NCBI GenBank assembly: GCA_052084925.1
Contig: JBQDEV010000003.1
Location: 124,001 to 188,000, forward strand
Origin: CmP2 sp052084925
GTDB taxonomy: Bacteria; Actinomycetota; Actinomycetes; Actinomycetales; Micrococcaceae
Direction of reading: 5' to 3'
Length of the DNA: 64,000 nt
The translations under genes were made by a program, and so were the position numbers. Position 1 is the first letter of the stretch; every line of letters begins with the position of its first letter. Below the pieces are notes generated by a model that saw only the letters and a program-made list of their open reading frames with translations, was not told where the DNA came from and searched no databases. Below are positions 32,044 through 40,645 of this stretch, piece by piece.

Positions 32044-33567
32044 ATGTGGGATCTCATTGTTGTGGGCGGTGGATCGGCTGGTGCAGTGGTGGCAAGCCGC
32101 CTCAGTGAACAACCAGAACGTCGGGTGCTGTTGCTGGAAGCGGGACCGGACTACTCAGGTAAGGACACGCCGGCAGAGTTTCGCGATCGCACACGTGGCC
32201 TGGGGATGCAACTGGGCACCCCTCCGACCATGAGAAGCCCTGAATTTTACTTTCAAGGGGTCACCGCTCGCCGAGGTGAGGGGCATGATGTATTCGCTTA
32301 TCGCCGTGGTCGTGGCCTCGGTGGTTCCTCCACGGTCAACGGGCTCTACGCGATTCGTGGCGTGCCCGCTGACTTTAGACATTGGGAGTCCCTCGGCGCC
32401 GAGGGGTGGGGAGCGGAGCACATGCTTCAGAGTTACTGCGCCGTCGAGGACGAGCATGACTTTCCGGAGGCGTCGTGGCATGGTCGTCGCGGACCTCTTC
32501 CCGTCTATCGTGAACCCGAGCGTGGATGGGGCGGGATTGATCGAGCCCTGAGAGACGCCGCTCTGGATGTTGGATACTCTTGGGCGCCTGACCATAACGA
32601 CCCGCGAAGCACCGGGGTCTCGCCCTTCGCGATGCACATACGCGATGGGCAGCGTGTGTCGTCCAACCACGCATGGATCGATCCCGCCCGCGATCGATCA
32701 AATTTGGAGATCCGCGGCAACGTGCACGTGGATCGTGTCCTCTTCCGAGGCTCACGAGCTGTCAGTGTCGTTGACGCGGAGGGGGGCGAATATCGACTCT
32801 CACCTCGCGGAGAGGTGGTGCTCTGCGCTGGAGCGGCGCATTCTCCTGCGATGCTGTGGCGCTCCGGAATCGGTCCACGAGAAGACTTGTCAAAGATCGG
32901 CGTGGACACCATTGTCGATGCGCCCGTCGGAGTCGGAGCTCAAGATCATGCCGTAGTGTTCGCTGAGATTGAGGTCCCTGAAAGCGAGCAGCGCAGCGTG
33001 GGCAACCGTCCCACGAACATCATCGTGCGCTATTCGTCCGGCATGAGCGGAGCACGTGAGAACGACATGATGCTGCTGGCGACCAACCACAACTATTGGT
33101 TCGGGCAGCCGACCGCCGGCGTCGCGGTCTCCCTCGAGCAGCCTCAATCAACCGGATATATGACTCTTGATTCCGCGAATCCCCACGTTGATCCGCACTT
33201 CGAACTGAGGATGCTGTCAGACGATCGGGATCTCGATCGCATCCGTGACGGCGTCGATCGCACTCTATCGCTGATGGAGCACGAAGCATTCACGACGCGA
33301 GCGAAGGGCGTCGTCGTTGCACCGCGAGATGACCTGGAACTGCGAAAGACCGTTAAGGACACGATGCACTTGACCTCCACGGTCCGCATGGGTGCTGTTG
33401 GTGATCGTGACGTCGTCCTCGACCCGGACCTGCGCGTGCAAGGTATCGATAGCCTGCGGGTTGTCGACGCTTCCGTGATGCCTACTGTCGCATCGGCGAA
33501 TACTCTGCTGACCGTGCTGGCGATCGCCGATCGTTTCGTTCAGCGCAACCCTGAGATCGGACTATAA
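32044..33567 (+). CDS. GMC-family FAD-dependent oxidoreductase (alcohol oxidase/dehydrogenase)
   Basis: A 507-residue glucose-methanol-choline flavoenzyme. It shows the FAD dinucleotide fold VVGGGSAGAVVASRL (6-20), LLLEAGPDY, the GMC signature RGRGLGGSSTVNGLYAIRG (about 88-106) and the second signature GAAHSPAMLWRSGIGP. The C-terminal active-site pair appears as HLTSTVRMG (His) and SANTLLTVLAIADRF (Asn). It oxidises primary alcohols to aldehydes. It is followed after 10 bp by an aldehyde dehydrogenase, so together they would turn an alcohol into a carboxylic acid. First gene of the plus-strand operon; RBS GGGAGAG. Confidence 0.9.
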   Translation: MWDLIVVGGGSAGAVVASRLSEQPERRVLLLEAGPDYSGKDTPAEFRDRTRGLGMQLGTPPTMRSPEFYFQGVTARRGEGHDVFAYRRGRGLGGSSTVNGLYAIRGVPADFRHWESLGAEGWGAEHMLQSYCAVEDEHDFPEASWHGRRGPLPVYREPERGWGGIDRALRDAALDVGYSWAPDHNDPRSTGVSPFAMHIRDGQRVSSNHAWIDPARDRSNLEIRGNVHVDRVLFRGSRAVSVVDAEGGEYRLSPRGEVVLCAGAAHSPAMLWRSGIGPREDLSKIGVDTIVDAPVGVGAQDHAVVFAEIEVPESEQRSVGNRPTNIIVRYSSGMSGARENDMMLLATNHNYWFGQPTAGVAVSLEQPQSTGYMTLDSANPHVDPHFELRMLSDDRDLDRIRDGVDRTLSLMEHEAFTTRAKGVVVAPRDDLELRKTVKDTMHLTSTVRMGAVGDRDVVLDPDLRVQGIDSLRVVDASVMPTVASANTLLTVLAIADRFVQRNPEIGL

Positions 33568-33577
33568 GGAGCTATAG

Positions 33578-35032
33578 ATGCACGACGAGACCACAGCCCG
33601 CGGCTGGTACGAACAGCTTCAGCGCCTACTCGCATCCCACGGGGTGACTGTTGAAGACAGCACTCCGGGGGCCCGTCGAGTCGACGTCCCGTGGCACCCT
33701 GAATGGGGATTTTGGCACCTGGATTGTGGGCCAGCACAAGCGCGTTCCGCGGTGGAGACGGCGCATGAGGCGCACGGTTCTTGGCGGGAGTACGAGGAGC
33801 CGCGCCGACGAGCGCTGCATGATCTGGCGGATGCACTTGCTGACAACGCTGAAGTGTTCCGGCAACTGATTTCGTTCGAGAACGGCAAGCTTGCGCCCGC
33901 CGCCGAGATGGAAGTGACAGCATCCATCGGATCGTTGCGTCTTGCCGCCGCAACTGAAATTCCAGTAGAAGTCCTGCGTCAGTCGGAATCAGATACGGTC
34001 CGTCTCCTACGCGAACCCATCGGCGTCGTGGCGGCGATTACTCCGGCTAATATGCCGCTCCTGATGCTCGTCAACAAACTGGGAACTGCTCTGCTGACGG
34101 GTAACACGGTCGTCGCGAAGCCTTCGCCCCACACGCCGCTGACTGCGATGCTCCTGGGGGCGATCGCCGCACCGCTATTTCCTGAGGGAGTTTTCCAGGT
34201 GGTGCCTGGAGACGCCGAAATCGGGCGGCTCCTCGTGGAGCACCCGAAAACCGGCATGATCTCACTGACCGGTTCGCGCGGCGCCGGCAAGGCCGTCATG
34301 GAGTCAGCAGCCGACACCCTGAAACGACTTCAGCTGGAGCTCGGGGGCAACGACCCCGCCATCGTTCTTCCCGATGCTGCGCTCGACGGGGCTTTGCCCG
34401 AAATATTCCGGTCCGCCTTCTCCTCCAGCGGGCAAGCGTGCGTTGCAACCAAGCGAGTTTACGTTCCAGCGGAGCGTGCCGAGGACGCGGTTGAGACGCT
34501 GACCCGGCTGGCTGATGCTGCACGGGTGGGAACTCCTTTCGACACGACGGCGACGCACCCCGCGCTCACTAATATCGAGCAGTATCGGCGAGTGGCCGCG
34601 CTCATCGATACGGTCGGCGACGCCGGTGGTGAGGTACGGACGGGTGGCGTTGTCGACATCGATCAAGGACTATTCATCCGGCCCACCATCGTCTCCGGTC
34701 TTCAAGACGGTGCCGAACTCGTGGATGAGGAGCAGTTTGGTCCGGTGCTCCCCATCATCGCGTATGACGACATTAATACTGTGATCGAGACGGTCAATGC
34801 AGGGCCCTATGGGCTTGGCGTGACGCTGTGGACGACCGACGAGTCTGAAGCAGAGCATCTCGCTCGGCGGCTTGAGGTGGGCATGGCGTGGATCAACCGC
34901 ACGCCTCGTCCTGATCCGATGATCCCGTTCGGTGGGGTCAAGGAAAGCGGGATCGGCCGGGAGGGTGGCAGTGCTGGGCTGGACGCGTTCTGCGAACTCA
35001 AGGTCATCGGCGGAGCGGGGGCGATCGCATGA
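33578..35032 (+). CDS. NAD(P)+-dependent aldehyde dehydrogenase
   Basis: A 484-residue ALDH with catalytic Cys288 (SSSGQACVATKRVYV), general base Glu255 (LELGGNDPAIV), Asn158 (TPANMP) and the cofactor Lys181 (VVAKPSPHTP). The C-terminal PFGGVKESGIGREGG is typical. It oxidises the aldehyde made by the preceding GMC enzyme. The start follows the GMC stop by 10 bp and the stop overlaps the MarR start (ATGA). The N-terminal about 35 residues are slightly longer than in most ALDHs. Confidence 0.92.
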   Translation: MHDETTARGWYEQLQRLLASHGVTVEDSTPGARRVDVPWHPEWGFWHLDCGPAQARSAVETAHEAHGSWREYEEPRRRALHDLADALADNAEVFRQLISFENGKLAPAAEMEVTASIGSLRLAAATEIPVEVLRQSESDTVRLLREPIGVVAAITPANMPLLMLVNKLGTALLTGNTVVAKPSPHTPLTAMLLGAIAAPLFPEGVFQVVPGDAEIGRLLVEHPKTGMISLTGSRGAGKAVMESAADTLKRLQLELGGNDPAIVLPDAALDGALPEIFRSAFSSSGQACVATKRVYVPAERAEDAVETLTRLADAARVGTPFDTTATHPALTNIEQYRRVAALIDTVGDAGGEVRTGGVVDIDQGLFIRPTIVSGLQDGAELVDEEQFGPVLPIIAYDDINTVIETVNAGPYGLGVTLWTTDESEAEHLARRLEVGMAWINRTPRPDPMIPFGGVKESGIGREGGSAGLDAFCELKVIGGAGAIA

Positions 35033-35571
35033 GCGAAGAGACTCCCCGCGTCGTCGTGGACGGGTTCAACGACTTCGTTTCCCTTGCCGAGGAACGTGCG
35101 CGTTCCGCCCTCGGTACGTCCGACCAGAGGAACCATGTCACTCTCGGCCTGCTGATGCGCCGTGTGAACAAACTCATGGCAATCGACGCGGAGCAGACGA
35201 CGGACCTGACCTGGACAGCTTTCCGCGTGGGGTTTGCGCTGTGGGTGGCTGGACCTCAGGAGCCGCACCGCGTCGCGCTCATGTCCTCGATGAGCCGAGC
35301 AGCAGTGACCACTGCGCGTAAGAGTCTTGAGAGCAAAGGGTATGTCACCACAGCCAGTAGCGAGGCTGATCTGCGCTCGGTGGTGATGTCACTGACGAAC
35401 GAAGGAGCGGCGCATATTGAAGACACCTATAGGAAACACCTCACCCTGACGGGCGAGTGGCTGGCGCCCCTGTCTGATCCGGAGCAGCAGATTCTCATTG
35501 GGTTGCTCGGCAAAATCATCAACGGTCCGCGGGCGAGCGAATTCGGGCCCGGCCGTATCGTCAATTCGTGA
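35029..35571 (+). CDS. MarR-family regulator of the island cluster
   Basis: A 180-residue regulator with a MarR winged helix (LTWTAFRVGFALWVAG; MSSMSRAAVTTARKSLESKGYV as recognition helix; ADLRSVVMSLTNEG wing). It overlaps the ALDH gene by 4 bp and lies within the plus-strand operon, so it probably autoregulates the cluster through the 31744-32043 region with the substrate or an aromatic or carboxylic intermediate as ligand (inference). Confidence 0.85.
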   Translation: MSEETPRVVVDGFNDFVSLAEERARSALGTSDQRNHVTLGLLMRRVNKLMAIDAEQTTDLTWTAFRVGFALWVAGPQEPHRVALMSSMSRAAVTTARKSLESKGYVTTASSEADLRSVVMSLTNEGAAHIEDTYRKHLTLTGEWLAPLSDPEQQILIGLLGKIINGPRASEFGPGRIVNS

Positions 35572-35586
35572 TCCCAGAGGTAAACA

Positions 35587-36730
35587 ATGAACCAGAACAT
35601 CGAGAACCCTGTCGACGTCGATCAGACACTATTCCGCAATGTGGTCGGTCATTTCGCCTCAGGCGTCACGATCATCAGCACCGCAGTCGGTGGAGAGAAG
35701 TATGGGACGACTGCGTCGGCGGTCTCCTCCCTTTCCATGGACCCGCCGATGATGTTGATCTGCCTCAACACATCCAGCACGACCCACGATCGTGTGGCAG
35801 AGGCGGGTCGTTACGCCGTCAACATCCTCGCAGTCGAGCAAGGCGAGATCGCCTCCCACTTTGCCCGCAAGGGTAGTGACAAATTCGCCGGTGTTGCGCA
35901 TCAGGTCAACGATGACGGCGTGCCGTTGATCGAGGGGGCGCTGGCCACGATCGAGTGCGAAGTCGTCGAGACGGCAAGCGGGGGGGACGCACACGATCTT
36001 CATCGGTCGCGTGCGAGGCGCTGCGGCGTGGCCCGGCGAGCCGCTGGCGTACTTCCGTGGGCGGTTTGGCGCACTCGAGTGGACTCGAGAGGTCGCCGCC
36101 TATGACGATGTCCGGACCTGGGTCTTGCGGCGGCGTACGCCCCTGGGCGAGGCGCTCGAGGCCGACATCATCGCTGCAGAGCTAGGCACCGACGTTGCCT
36201 TTGTATACAACGCCTTAGTCAGGCTGACAGCCGAGGGGCTCGTCAAGCGCCCTCATGAAGGTGGCTTCACGCCCATGCCGGTCACTGTGGATCTCGTGGA
36301 CAACCTCTATCACGCACGAGCGACGATCGAATCCGGCGTCATCGATGCATACCTCGCCTCGGCGTCGGATGAGGCAATCTCGGAGATCATTCGTCTTGCC
36401 AAGGACCTCTTCGACAGTGAGCCTCACACGTCGGCCGAGCTCGACGATTTTCTCGCCGCGAATCTCGATTTCCACAGCGCCATTGTGGGACTGGCCGGGT
36501 CGCGCCAGCTGGTCTCACACTTTCGACAGCTCAGCCTTTCGACGCTGTGGCGCGACACCTATCTGTCCGACGTGTGGCAGCAGAAAACCGGGCATCCTCT
36601 CATCCCTCGCCTCGCGGAGGCGATCTCCGCGCGTGACACCGCAACCGCGCATGAACTCGTGCGCACTCAGGTCAGCTTCGTTAAGCAGGCCGCTCAGAAC
36701 ATGATCAATCAGCAGGGCGGCGCGCTGTAG
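35587..36730 (+). pseudogene. Flavin reductase fused to FCD-GntR regulator, interrupted by a +1 frameshift at a G7 tract
   Basis: The first 131 codons encode a flavin-reductase domain (LFRNVVGHFASGVTIIST, SSLSMDPPMMLICLN, HDRVAEAGRYAVNILA). At G7 (35980-35986) the frame is lost and stops at 36105. Dropping one G restores THTIFIGRVRG...LAYFRGRFGALEW, the normal end of a flavin reductase, running without a stop into a GntR winged helix (EADIIAAELGTDVAFVYNAL) and FCD domain to 36730, 380 residues in all. The flavin reductase would feed FMNH2 to the monooxygenase at 26834. Whether the shift is a sequencing error, slippage-controlled or a real mutation cannot be told. A separate start for the regulator half (GTG 36011) is possible but would include reductase residues. 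Confidence 0.8.
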
Positions 36731-36759
36731 CGCGGCGCTCACATCGGAAGGAATCAAGC

Positions 36760-37824
36760 GTGAGCGATATCCTCATCGAAGGTCTCGACAAGACGTTCAA
36801 AACCACCCGAGTGCTTCACTCACTAGACCTCCGCATCAACCAGGGCGAATTTGTCACGCTGCTCGGGCCCAGCGGATGCGGGAAGACCACCACCCTGCGA
36901 TGCGTAGCTGGATTGGAGACTCCGACGGCTGGTTGCATCAGCATCGGTTCGCAGACGGTCGTCGACAGTGCACGTGCCGACTTCGTCCCGCCCCACCGGC
37001 GTCGTGTCGGTATGGTGTTTCAGAGTTACGCCATCTGGCCTCACATGTCTGCCTTGGCGAATGTTGAATTCCCGTTGCGACGGCGTAAACAGGGAAGTCG
37101 AGCCGAACAGCGCTCGGCCGCGGAACGGGCGCTGCGGGCTGTCGGCATGGACGCTTATGCCAGCCGGTTTCCGCACGAGCTGTCGGGCGGCCAACAACAG
37201 CGCATTGCTCTCGCCCGCGGTCTGGTGGCCGCTGGAGAGGTGATGCTCTATGACGAGCCTCTGTCGAATCTGGACGCGAAACTTCGCGTTCAAATGCGTG
37301 ACGAGGTGCGACGGCTGCATGATGAGTTCGGTCATACGTCGATCTACGTCACGCACGATCAGGAGGAGGCTTTCGCCATCTCCGACCGCATCGTCATCAT
37401 GAACGGGGGGAGGATCGAGCAATCGGGCACTCCGCGAGAAATATTCCACGCGCCCGCCACGCACTACGTTGCAGATTTCATGGGATATGAGAATATTCTT
37501 GCCGTCGACGCGGTCGACCAGAAGAGTGGCACAGTGCAGTCGTCTGGTCTGCGGATCGCAGGTGCCGAGGGGTCCGGCATCGGCAACAGCATCACCTTCC
37601 GCAGCTCTAAGGTGCGTTTCGGCGCTGGAGGAGCCAACGCGGCTCTCTCATTCGACGCCTTGATCGTTCGGGAGGTTTACACCGGCGACGACATCGTGCT
37701 TCACCTTCGTGGGGATGACGAGCTGAACATCGTTGCGAGGGTCCCCACCGACGCCAGCTTCGGGCGTGAGGAGCGCATGAAGTTCCATGTGAACCGCGAA
37801 GATCTCGTCGTCTTGTCCGATTGA
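36760..37824 (+). CDS. ABC importer ATPase (PotA/FbpC-like, with TOBE domain)
   Basis: A 354-residue ATPase with Walker A GPSGCGKTTT (36-45), Q-loop VFQSYAIWPHM, signature LSGGQQQR (141-148), Walker B VMLYDEPLSNLD and H-loop YVTHDQEEA. Residues about 240-354 form the regulatory TOBE-type domain. The start is GTG at 36760 with GGAAGGA. It is encoded on the opposite strand from its permease (28187) and binding protein (30610), completing one importer. It is the last catabolic gene before the IS30 remnant. Confidence 0.9.
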   Translation: MSDILIEGLDKTFKTTRVLHSLDLRINQGEFVTLLGPSGCGKTTTLRCVAGLETPTAGCISIGSQTVVDSARADFVPPHRRRVGMVFQSYAIWPHMSALANVEFPLRRRKQGSRAEQRSAAERALRAVGMDAYASRFPHELSGGQQQRIALARGLVAAGEVMLYDEPLSNLDAKLRVQMRDEVRRLHDEFGHTSIYVTHDQEEAFAISDRIVIMNGGRIEQSGTPREIFHAPATHYVADFMGYENILAVDAVDQKSGTVQSSGLRIAGAEGSGIGNSITFRSSKVRFGAGGANAALSFDALIVREVYTGDDIVLHLRGDDELNIVARVPTDASFGREERMKFHVNREDLVVLSD

Positions 37825-37887
37825 GATCCGCCTGATGGTGTAGGAAGATCGGCCCGCGTTGGGGAGCGGATACCAGGCGTTTAACGG

Positions 37888-37905
37888 AGCGAAATGACGT
37901 GTGAG
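37888..37905. repeat. Left copy of IS-end-like repeat
   Basis: AGCGAAATGACGTGTGAG differs at two positions from 39627-39644, and its reverse complement resembles 39652-39669. It precedes the IS30 transposase remnant and may be its left inverted repeat. Confidence 0.5.
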
Positions 37906-37957
37906 AGGTTGGTGAATTCATACGGTGGGAGCAACGCTCTGCTTGAAGGAGCGTTTC

Positions 37958-38425
37958 ATGGTCAAGTCGTTTCCACCGAATACTGGTACTGAGTTCGTTG
38001 ATTTGGTGTGTGCGGGGATGTCTGCCGATAGTACTGCGGCGAGGCTGGGCACGTCGAGCGCGTCAGCGTTGCGGTGGTGGGCCCATTCTGGAGGCATGAA
38101 GATCGTTACAGGACGCATCGGCGGGCTCGCGGATCCGGTTCCAGAAGCGTTGCTTGTCAGCGAACGGAAGCTGACAGCGTCTGCGCGCGGAATAATCCAG
38201 ATGGGGCGACGTGCAGGGATAGCTACGCTACGATCCGTGCGGAGATCGGTCAAGATAAGTCGGTTGTCTGGCAGGAGGTGAAGCGGAACACGAGCCCGGG
38301 CGGGGTATATTCCGCCTCTGTCGCGCACACGAGAACGCATCAGGCCAGGCGCCGCCCGAACCCTTTCATGCTGGTCGAGAACGAGGCGTTGTGCCGGTTG
38401 GTTGAGGTCTATTGTGCGGGCGCTG
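37958..38425 (+). pseudogene. IS30-family transposase, truncated and frameshifted
   Basis: The N-terminal third of an IS30-type transposase. The frame from ATG 37958 (GAAGGAG ahead) gives MVKSFPPNTGTEFVDLVCAG and a first HTH. A 1-base loss near 38220 moves the rest to another frame: SYATIRAEIGQDKSVVWQEV, KRNTSPGGVYSASVAHTRTH, then it breaks off after LVENEALCRLVEV. The DDE catalytic domain is absent, so it is inactive. It lies at the right end of the island, consistent with transposition having taken part in island assembly. Confidence 0.75.
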
Positions 38426-38483
38426 AAAGAAAGCTATCTTTACCATGTAGCTAAGAATCCGCGAATTCTTCAAGGTAGGTAAA

Positions 38484-39159
38484 ATGTCCTCCGGTGCTCA
38501 ACAGGCGACAAACTATAAGAAAGTTTCTCTAGTGCCAGGGCGATCCAAGCGTAAGCTGTTCTTTTTGCTCACTCTGAGCCTGTTACTTACTTTCTTGAGC
38601 TCAGCAATATCTCCCATGACGACAGCAAATGCGGCACCCGCGGATGTTGTCTCCACTTGGAAGGACTCAAAGGGCAACTCTATTACCCTGCGTCAGGGGA
38701 CATATAACACGAAGACCGGCTTGGGATTTGCCTGGACTAAAGTGAAAACAAGACATGGAATAAAAAAAGATAAAGTCTTTAAAATTTATTACAAATAATC
38801 CAAATGGTCCTGTGCATCAGGGGACTCAGCGAGTCTATAACGCATATGCCAATGAGCTGAGGTGCAACAATGGTAAGTGCATTGGTGTAAAGAGCGTGCC
38901 CGTTCGGCTCGTTCATGAAACCGCCTCCAAATCGACCTATTATGGTGTCAACCTCTCAGGGAAGGGGCGAGTGGGGGTGCTGACCGCTTATTGCATCAAC
39001 GCAAACAATGCAAAACTCTGCCCCAACAGGGTTGATGCGGCGCTCGGTCGTTCCGCTTCTGTTTCCTCTGAGGCGGCCAATGAGGTTCGGGTCGTTGGAT
39101 TGTCATATGAATCGCTGGAAGGCGAGACGATCGCTCAAGCAGAGGTCGAGGAATTTTAG
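38484..39159 (+). pseudogene. Secreted protein of unknown family, frameshifted at an A7 tract
   Basis: The first frame encodes a signal peptide (basic start, hydrophobic residues about 28-45, cleavage near NAAPAD) and WKDSKGNSITLRQGTYN, and stops at 38798. The other frame, open through 39159, continues NPNGPVHQGTQRVYNAYANE, CNNGKCIGVKSVPVRLV. Removing one A from A7 (38762-38768) joins them into 224 codons without a stop. Four Cys in the second half could form disulfides outside the cell. The gene is strikingly AT-rich compared with the flanks. No function can be given; the next small gene might be its partner. Confidence 0.6.
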
Positions 39160-39181
39160 AGCGGGAGTGGATGATAAGAAT

Positions 39182-39517
39182 ATGAATAATTTGTCTCGAA
39201 TTGTCCATTTGATTAAAGGTCATGTGAGCGACAGTGACTTTGTCGTCGATGCGACTGTTGAATGGTACGGCAGCTCATGCGACGGAGACTTCATCAATAT
39301 GATTTATCGTCAACATCACGATCTGCCGGCCGAAGGCATCCGCCTACACGTACCTCGGTTTGCTCAACTTTTTAGTGAGAACAGTGATGAGGATTTAGCT
39401 TACGAAATTGCTTTCAATATTCGTGAGCCGCATGAGGTGTCTGGTGAGCGAAACCTCCCTTGGGGCGAGGGTATTGTGCCGAATCCAGAGCAAGTTGTTT
39501 GGACGATAGGTCCGTAG
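39182..39517 (+). CDS. Small acidic hypothetical protein, AT-rich
   Basis: A 111-residue cytoplasmic protein (SRIVHLIKGHVSDSDFVVDA, YRQHHDLPAEGIRLHVPRF, PNPEQVVWTIGP) with no signal peptide or recognised motif. The ATG at 39182 was chosen from the start of the regular sequence; a GTG at 39167 is an alternative. It follows the secreted gene by 22 bp and shares its low GC content, so both were likely acquired together. An effector/immunity pair is one conceivable relationship, but nothing in the sequence proves it. Confidence 0.55.
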   Translation: MNNLSRIVHLIKGHVSDSDFVVDATVEWYGSSCDGDFINMIYRQHHDLPAEGIRLHVPRFAQLFSENSDEDLAYEIAFNIREPHEVSGERNLPWGEGIVPNPEQVVWTIGP

Positions 39518-39539
39518 GTGCCTTCAGCGGCTCCCTCTT

Positions 39540-39585
39540 CGACCTCGGCAGCGCCCTAAAGGTCCCCCGCGCCCTGCTGCTGTAA
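39540..39585. repeat. Right boundary repeat of the island (second bkdC 3' end)
   Basis: Matches 25064-25109 at 43 of 46 bases and still encodes DLGSALKVPRALLL followed by TAA, versus DLGSALEDPRALLL in the real gene. No E2 gene precedes it. Confidence 0.85.
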
Positions 39586-39626
39586 AGGGACCAGCCTGAG
39601 TCGTTGAGGCGATTCGCGTTCAGTGG

Positions 39627-39669
39627 AGCGACATGACGCGTGAGAGTTTCACTCACGCGTCATGTCGCT
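39627..39669. repeat. Perfect 18-bp inverted repeat overlapping the etfA 3' end
   Basis: AGCGACATGACGCGTGAG, 7-nt loop, and its exact complement. The right arm encodes the last residues of EtfA (SDMTRE) and the loop holds its stop. The left arm resembles 37888-37905. It could be two IS30-type ends in close apposition or a terminator hairpin; no T-run follows on the etfA strand. Confidence 0.8.
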
Positions 39670-40608
39670 TCTTTTAAGCAGTTCGGGCACCACGGAGGCG
39701 ACGTTTCCGACGATGCCGAGGTCGGCAATTTCGAAAATCGGGGCGTCGGGGTCCTTATTGATGGCGACGATGGTCTGCGCGGTCTGCATTCCGGCCCGGT
39801 GCTGAAGTGCACCCGAAATACCCAGGGCCACATACAGCTGCGGCGAGACGGTGGCACCCGTTTGGCCCACCTGCGTGGCGTGTTCCGTCCAGCCGGCATC
39901 GACCGCGGCACGGGACGCGCCCACGGCGGCGCCGAGGGCATCAGCCAGTTGCTCGACGAGGCCGAAGTCCCCGTTCAGCCCCCGGCCCCCGGCCACCACC
40001 GCGGCGGCTTCGGTCAAGGCCGGACGTCCCGTGGACTCCACCGGAGACCGCTCGATCACGGTGACTTGTGGGCCGGAGACCGGTACCTCCACCGGCTGCG
40101 GTTCCGGGGTGGTTCCGGCAGGCAACCCGGTCTCGGGCACGGTGACGACGTTGGGTTTCACGGTGATGCACACGGTTGATTCTGCGGCGCATCGGGTGGT
40201 GTAGGCGCCGGCCAGCACCGACTTCTGTACGGTGATCCCGGCCTCTGCGGTGTCCACTCCGACCGCGTGCGTGATCAGCCCGGCATCCAGGCGCACGGCA
40301 ACGCGGGCCAGGGCATCGGAGACCTCGCCCGCATCGGAGGCGAGTAGCACGGTGGCCACGGTCTCGCGCGCGGCGTGCTCGATCAGACCGGTGAGGTCGA
40401 CGGACTCCGCGCAGACGATCGAGGCAAGTTGCAGTCCGTCCAGTGCCGCGGCCACGGTGTCAGCGCTGGCCGCCGCGACGACGTGCACCGATTCCGGGGA
40501 TCCGGCCACAGCGTGGGCCAGCGCGAGGAGTTGCTGGTCGGTGGAGCGCAACGGGGCGCCGATCCGATCCAGGACGACGAGGACGGTGGGTGCAGAATTC
40601 GGTGACAT
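39649..40608 (-). CDS. etfA: Electron transfer flavoprotein alpha subunit
   Basis: A 319-residue ETF alpha subunit that passes electrons from acyl-CoA dehydrogenases to the respiratory chain. The C-terminal FAD domain is clear: VVAGGRGLNG, GASRAAVDAGW, LYVALGISGALQHRAGM, VAINKDPDAPIFEIADLGIVG. The last seven residues (RSDMTRE) are unlike usual EtfA endings and are encoded by an IS-end-like inverted repeat, so the original terminus was probably replaced. It is the final gene of the minus-strand leucine/isovalerate operon, 37 bp after etfB. Confidence 0.9.
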   Translation of the reverse strand: MSPNSAPTVLVVLDRIGAPLRSTDQQLLALAHAVAGSPESVHVVAAASADTVAAALDGLQLASIVCAESVDLTGLIEHAARETVATVLLASDAGEVSDALARVAVRLDAGLITHAVGVDTAEAGITVQKSVLAGAYTTRCAAESTVCITVKPNVVTVPETGLPAGTTPEPQPVEVPVSGPQVTVIERSPVESTGRPALTEAAAVVAGGRGLNGDFGLVEQLADALGAAVGASRAAVDAGWTEHATQVGQTGATVSPQLYVALGISGALQHRAGMQTAQTIVAINKDPDAPIFEIADLGIVGNVASVVPELLKRSDMTRE

Positions 40609-40645
40609 CGCGGGTGCTCCTGCTCGGTGAGAGGTATCAGTCGGA

